A program made the translations under genes and the position numbers. DNA of 64,000 nucleotides from Pegea sp. RAD2-039. Lineage: Eukaryota; Chordata; Thaliacea; Salpida; Salpidae. This document shows positions 59,845 to 64,000 of the stretch, in pieces. The notes below the pieces were generated by a model, which saw only the letters and a list, made by a program, of their open reading frames with translations, made no database searches and was not told where the DNA came from. Numbering within the stretch: the stretch's first letter is position 1; the number at the start of each line of letters is the position of its first letter. The DNA lies in the NCBI GenBank assembly GCA_034620365.1, contig JAQGEQ010000084.1, positions 2,728,001 to 2,792,000 of the forward strand, read 5' to 3'.

Positions 59845-62760
59845 TTAAGCTGGAGCTAAATTGCTGCGGAATTTTTTAGCATAGTATTGCACAAGGCTAT
59901 TAAACTCCTTGTCATCTCTCATGTCTTCCAAAGAGGTTCTCTTTCTTTTTCTTGTTGAAGTTCCAGACATCTGAGAGATCTCTTTTCTCTCCTTGCGAGA
60001 TAGAGACTTCTTCATCTCCTTATTTGCTCCTCTTTCTTCCTTGTTTCTCTTCTTGCTCTCTCTTAATCTTTCCAAGACTTTTCCTTTATCTCGTTTTCTG
60101 ATCTTTGCTCCAAGATGCTTCATCGTTTTCATCTTCTTCCCATCTACCGCATACCCTCGGCTTCCTTCATAATCTCTCTTTTCACCTCCTGCTTCTATCT
60201 TCTTCATCTTCTTCACTTCTGTTTTGGCTTTTTCTTCACCTTTTGGCACAAACCCGCCATCTAGCGGCAGAAGCAGCGCTTCATTCGATTTCTCACAGCT
60301 CTTATCGCCGCGTTCTGATCTCGCATTTGCGCGTCGCTCCAGTCTTCGCGCTTTCTTCTTACTCACTTTCGGCCCTTCATCTCCCTCGACAGACATCTTC
60401 TGCTTCAGAGCCATTTTTGCTTTCTGTCTTTTCTGCCTCATCTTCTGAGCTTCCAGAGCTTTTCGGTTTTCGAGCGCAAACTCGACAATGGGTCTCTTCT
60501 GGCTGCTAAACACATCAGGGTTGTTGTTGAGCGCGCGAAGGGCGTTAAGGGCGTGCTGATGATGAGTGAAACGAATGTAACCAAATCCAAGAGAGCGGGC
60601 GATGCCTTCGTGATTGACATCTTCTCGATTCCGCATGATGCGTGATTCGACGATTCGCGGTTTGAGATCGCTCCCAGCTGCTGCTTTCAGGAAGATCTCC
60701 TGAAGATGGAGTTGAAGAAGTAATGGTGAGATGAGGGACACACTAACCTTCAATTTAGCATCCGTACAAGCTCGTGGGAGGTTGTGGACACAAAGTCGAA
60801 GAGGAGACACGAACACTTCGGGTTTCTTCAGCTTCTGGCGCTTCTTTTCTTCAATTTTTCTTCTTTTATTTAATTCAATCTCACTCAACCCATTTGCAGC
60901 CAGTGTCCCTGGTACCAAGCACAAGTTAACCACTAACAAACCACCTCTAGGTCACCTACCTGGTCGAATTATCCCTTCCGTAGCCAGATGTAGATTGCGA
61001 CGACTTTCATCTTCTTTTTTTTCCTCTTCTTTTTCTTTTCTAATTTGTTTTGATTTTGCGCGGTCTATCGCGACAACAGCGATGAATCTTCGACCTCGAA
61101 GTGTCAGGTTCTAAACCAATCAAATCAGTGGAATCAACTACAAGTAACTCGCACAAACCTCATCATCGCTGTTCAAACGCGCGAGACATTTATCGGCGTC
61201 ACTCTTTGCGATGAATTGGACGAACGCGGTTCCTTTGGACATGCCGGTGTTCGGGTTCTCAACCAGCTGCATATTTCAGTTAATCTTTTTCTTCTTCTGA
61301 CAAACAGCTTGAACTCACTTTACAATATTTGATTTCTCCGAATTGTTTCACAAACTCTTCTAGTTCATCTTCTTTTACATCATAGGAGAGATTGCGAAGA
61401 AAGATGGTTTTTTCTTCATGAACATCAGACGAAAAGTTTTTATCTTTCTTTTTTACTTCTTTAGTTTCTTCGACTTCTTCTACAGATAAAAAGGTTCGAA
61501 ATCAAATCATAAAATTTCGAATAATTCACCTTCTTCTTCATCTTCTTCACTTTCTAAACCTGAATCTTCATCAACAGTTTTTTCCAAATCTTCTTCATCT
61601 ACATCACCTTCTTCTGGAATTGTATCTTCTTCTTCTTCTTCTTTGTCTTCTTTCGATTAAAAGAAAAATTTTATGATAAATATTGAGAAGAGCTAATTTA
61701 AATCAAACAATTTACTGAAATCAACAACCAACTGAAACTTTTTATTATTCACCTTCTTTATTTTCAACAGTGTCTTTGTATTTATCTCTAGGAATTGCCC
61801 AATCAACAGCAACACATCTTCCTCTGATCTGCTTCATATTCATTCCTTTAATCGCTCGTTCAGATTCGAACGGATGAGTGAACTGAACAAATCCATAACC
61901 TCTCTTCTTACCAGAAGAGGTTGTCGGTATTTTGCATTCAGTCAATAAACCATATCTGAAAAATCCCGATAGTATCAACTACCAATATCAAGATGAAACA
62001 AAACTCACTTATCAAAGGCTGCAACTAAATCTTCTTCAGTGCAATTAAAACTGAGATTTCTGATGATTAAACGAGATTTCTTTGCAGACTTTTCAAACTC
62101 TTTTGAAGTTGGATCAACAAGCATAAATATTTTCACAGGTTTTGTACCAATAATACAATTATTGAGCTTAGTAACAGCTTTTAAACAGTCCTGCTTACTC
62201 GGCATTATGATGTAAAAAGTTTGCTGATTGGATTCAACCAAAAGCTTCAGAGGAGTTTTTAACTTCTTTTCTGTCCAAACTTTTTGAAATTCTTTTACTG
62301 AAAGTATAGATCCTGAATGTGTAGCTACAAGACAATGGGATCCTTTTATGGGATTCTTTTTGTCTATATCACATTTATTTTGCCAATGCTTTGACAAAGT
62401 AGAGAGTTTTGGATTTGGTTGTGACGAGCTAGTAGTAGTAGATTCATCGGACTTTTTGTTGTCTTTTGAATCTGGTTTTCTTCGTGAAAATTGAGTTTTT
62501 AATTTGCATCCATTTACAGAAAATTTACCATTAGAAGCATCACTAGCTGATTTGGCATCTTCATGATCATGGTAAGTGATAAAACCAACTAAAAATTTAG
62601 TTGGGTCCGGCTTGTCATCAGATTTACGCCGAACTACAAATCCTGACTTAACTGGACCTTGGGTGCTAAACACTTCGATCAATTGTTCATTTGAACAATT
62701 TTGTGGAATACCTTGAACAAAAACTGTCTTGTGACTTAATTCTGATTGGTTAGCTTTCAT
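59845..62760 (-). CDS. RBM28: RBM28 / Nop4-type nucleolar RNA-binding protein with four RRMs
   Basis: Minus strand, eight exons: 62760-62009, 61955-61753, 61649-61530, 61479-61319, 61266-61159, 61110-60960, 60908-60748, 60699-59845; 2511 nt, 836 aa. RBM28 (yeast Nop4) acts in nucleolar pre-60S ribosome assembly and associates with snRNAs. RRM1 at about 12-95 (KTVFVQGIPQNCSNEQLIEV), RRM2 about 228-310 (LIIRNLSFNCTEEDLV, GYGFVQFTH), an acidic linker about 320-360, RRM3 about 378-470 (TIFLRNLSYDVKEDEL, GTAFVQF). The signature NLHLATEGIIRPGT corresponds to human NLYLAREGLIRAGT. RRM4 is at about 530-640 (LRLCVHNLPRACTDAKLK, NNNPDVF, KRPIVEFALENRK). A 190-residue Lys/Arg-rich tail follows. Human RBM28 is 759 aa. 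The 60747-60700 intron is 48 nt and stop-free. RABIF lies upstream in the same orientation, about 430 nt away. Confidence 0.92.
60700..60747 (-). other. Stop-free 48-nt intron inside RBM28 RRM4
   Basis: GTTAGT donor after AKLK and CTTCAG acceptor before EIFLKA. Removing it restores the family alignment (human KQLRKLLLSA); keeping it would add 16 residues without a stop. Confidence 0.7.
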
Positions 62761-63189
62761 GATTTTAAAGAAAAAAATTCTGAAACAAAATCATTCATCT
62801 TATTAAAATAAAAACAAAAACATGAAAATATTGAATAATTGAAACACAGACAAAAATCTATTTAATTTGCAGTTAATTTATGTTCAATCAGTTTGCAAAA
62901 AATATAAATTTAGTTTCAAATCATTATTGTAAAGTTAAAAAGTAAAAATAATCTAAAAATATTTAAAAATAATTTAAAAGTTTGAAAAGTTTTCTAAATT
63001 ATGATAAAAAGTCTGAAATGTATGATGACAGCAAGTTTATATTTTGGAATGAAAACACAATAAATAAAAATCTTTCAGAAGATATTCAAAATGAAAATAA
63101 CATTTTATATGCAAGATATTAAGTACATATAAAATAGAAATTTACTAGATGAAGAACAATTTTAACAATAAAATCTACAAACAAAATGT

Positions 63190-63513
63190 TTAAGAAGACA
63201 TTTGAACTCTTTCAGGAGCTACATAGTAAATCTTGATTGGCTGATCAATAAAATGAGCTCCAATTGGTCCAATCTCACAGTCAGCACAAGACAAGTATTT
63301 GATGTTGTTAACAGTGTTGCAAAAACCAACATTTTCAAAAGTAAACATGTCATTGACACTCCAAAAAGATGAATAACAGTCACTTGTAGAACCAGCTGTC
63401 ATTGCAGGCAATTCTATACCATTTTCAACTGTTACTAATTCTGCAGCATTTGCAAGCAATATTACTGATTGACAATTTTTACAAACAATTTTACCATTAT
63501 TTTTATCAGGCAT
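63190..63513 (-). CDS. RABIF: MSS4 / RABIF guanine-nucleotide-free Rab chaperone
   Basis: Single-exon 107-aa frame on the minus strand with stop at 63190. MSS4 binds nucleotide-free exocytic Rab GTPases and promotes nucleotide release or stabilises them in the cytosol. Two zinc-binding pairs are present, CKNC near residues 11-14 and CADC near 75-78. The strongest match is DMFTFENVGF, then NNIKYLSCADCEIGPIG and YVAPERV, which correspond to human DMFIFENVGF, GNIKFLVCADCEIGPIG and YVALERV. Human MSS4 is 123 aa with a longer N-terminus; here the start MPDKNNGK immediately precedes the first Cys pair, so a 5' exon is not required. It lies about 430 nt upstream of the RBM28 start in the same orientation, each with its own signals. 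Confidence 0.92.
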   Translation of the reverse strand: MPDKNNGKIVCKNCQSVILLANAAELVTVENGIELPAMTAGSTSDCYSSFWSVNDMFTFENVGFCNTVNNIKYLSCADCEIGPIGAHFIDQPIKIYYVAPERVQMSS

Positions 63514-64000
63514 AACTATACTTTAATAGTGTTTCCTGAAAACCAAAAAATTAAATGATTTAAAAGTTTATACATCAGTATCTTTTAAATTAAGTTACTC
63601 TTTTAAAAAACTTAGTAATATTTCTACTCATTAAAAGCTGTTTACTTTTTTCTTTATAAGACAAATCAAGCAAAGGATCTTAAAAAAACTAATCTAAACT
63701 GGTAACTTAGTTAAAAATTTACTTGTGAAAAACAAATTACAAAACTTCTAAATACTTAGAAGGGTTTTATGCAAATAATTTGACTAAATTACCTGTAAGA
63801 ATCTGTCTAAACTTATAACAGTCAACTCACTCATTATAAACACTAAAAATTATATAGTTAAACAAAATATGAAAATTTACAGCTAGTTGCCTTGAAAAAT
63901 AGGTGTCTGCATAAAAATATTTAATTATTACAATGAAAACTTGGTCAAAAACTAAAATAAATAAAAAAAAACTTTAAATCTGAGGTATTAATCTAAACAA
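63514..64000. other. Sequence upstream of RABIF
   Basis: AT-rich 5' flank to the window edge. It may include a RABIF 5' UTR exon or intron (TTTCAGG-like site near 63534 on the minus strand) but nothing firm. Confidence 0.4.

Noticed and set aside
60105..61114. Plus-strand Ser/Phe/Leu-rich open frames
   Set aside because: They are the reverse of the Lys/Glu/Arg-rich RBM28 exons.
59845..63513. RBM28 and RABIF as an operon
   Set aside because: They are in the same orientation but about 430 nt apart, RBM28 starts with its own ATG after AT-rich sequence, and no trans-splicing signal was seen.
1..64000. CRISPR arrays, prokaryotic operons, phage or plasmid features
   Set aside because: No spaced direct repeats or prokaryotic genes were seen; every recognised gene is a spliced or typical animal gene.

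Overview
This is nuclear DNA from an AT-rich, intron-rich metazoan, probably an invertebrate. The basis is the set of spliced animal genes (ZMYND8, TTC28 with a CHAT domain, Hakai/CBLL1, a tubulin-deglutamylase-type carboxypeptidase, RBM28, MSS4/RABIF, SLC25A51, mitochondrial YARS2), the standard genetic code, GT-AG introns, poly(A) signals, a tRNA-derived SINE and a decayed LINE. I cannot name the species. There is no sign of a prokaryotic contig.

Layout. 1-525 (+): 3' end of mitochondrial tyrosyl-tRNA synthetase. 3241-7639 (+): a 12-exon gene for a coiled-coil protein whose C-terminal part resembles ICE1 of the little elongation complex. 11954-18748 (+): ZMYND8 (PHD, bromodomain, PWWP, MYND). 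18749-22190: no gene, but a LINE reverse-transcriptase relic. ~22198-24279 (+): Hakai/CBLL1 with a tRNA-SINE in an intron. 25109-26120 (-): ribosomal protein eL29 with a TATA box and a TOP-type start. 28571-42632 (+): 17-exon TTC28, whose 4.4-kb intron contains an intronless antisense SLC25A51 gene. 45268-51846 (+): a 7-exon gene for a 293-aa protein I do not recognise. 52032-57074 (+): CCP2/CCP3-type cytosolic carboxypeptidase. 58608-59361 (-): an unrecognised single-pass membrane protein with a threonine-rich heptapeptide array. 59845-62760 (-): RBM28. 63190-63513 (-): RABIF.

Exon models were built by hand from GT/AG sites plus reading-phase continuity. For ICE1, ZMYND8, TTC28, the 293-aa gene, the carboxypeptidase, eL29, RBM28 and the membrane protein, the summed exon lengths are exact multiples of three, which supports them. 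Introns fall into two classes: many of about 40-60 nt in the 3' parts of genes, and others of hundreds to thousands of nt. I see no operon or multi-gene system; the genes look like independent units (nuclear transcription/chromatin, RNA processing, mitochondrial, cilium/cytoskeleton). The least explained items are the 293-aa gene, the tyrosine-motif membrane protein, and three stop-free mini-introns whose length is a multiple of three.
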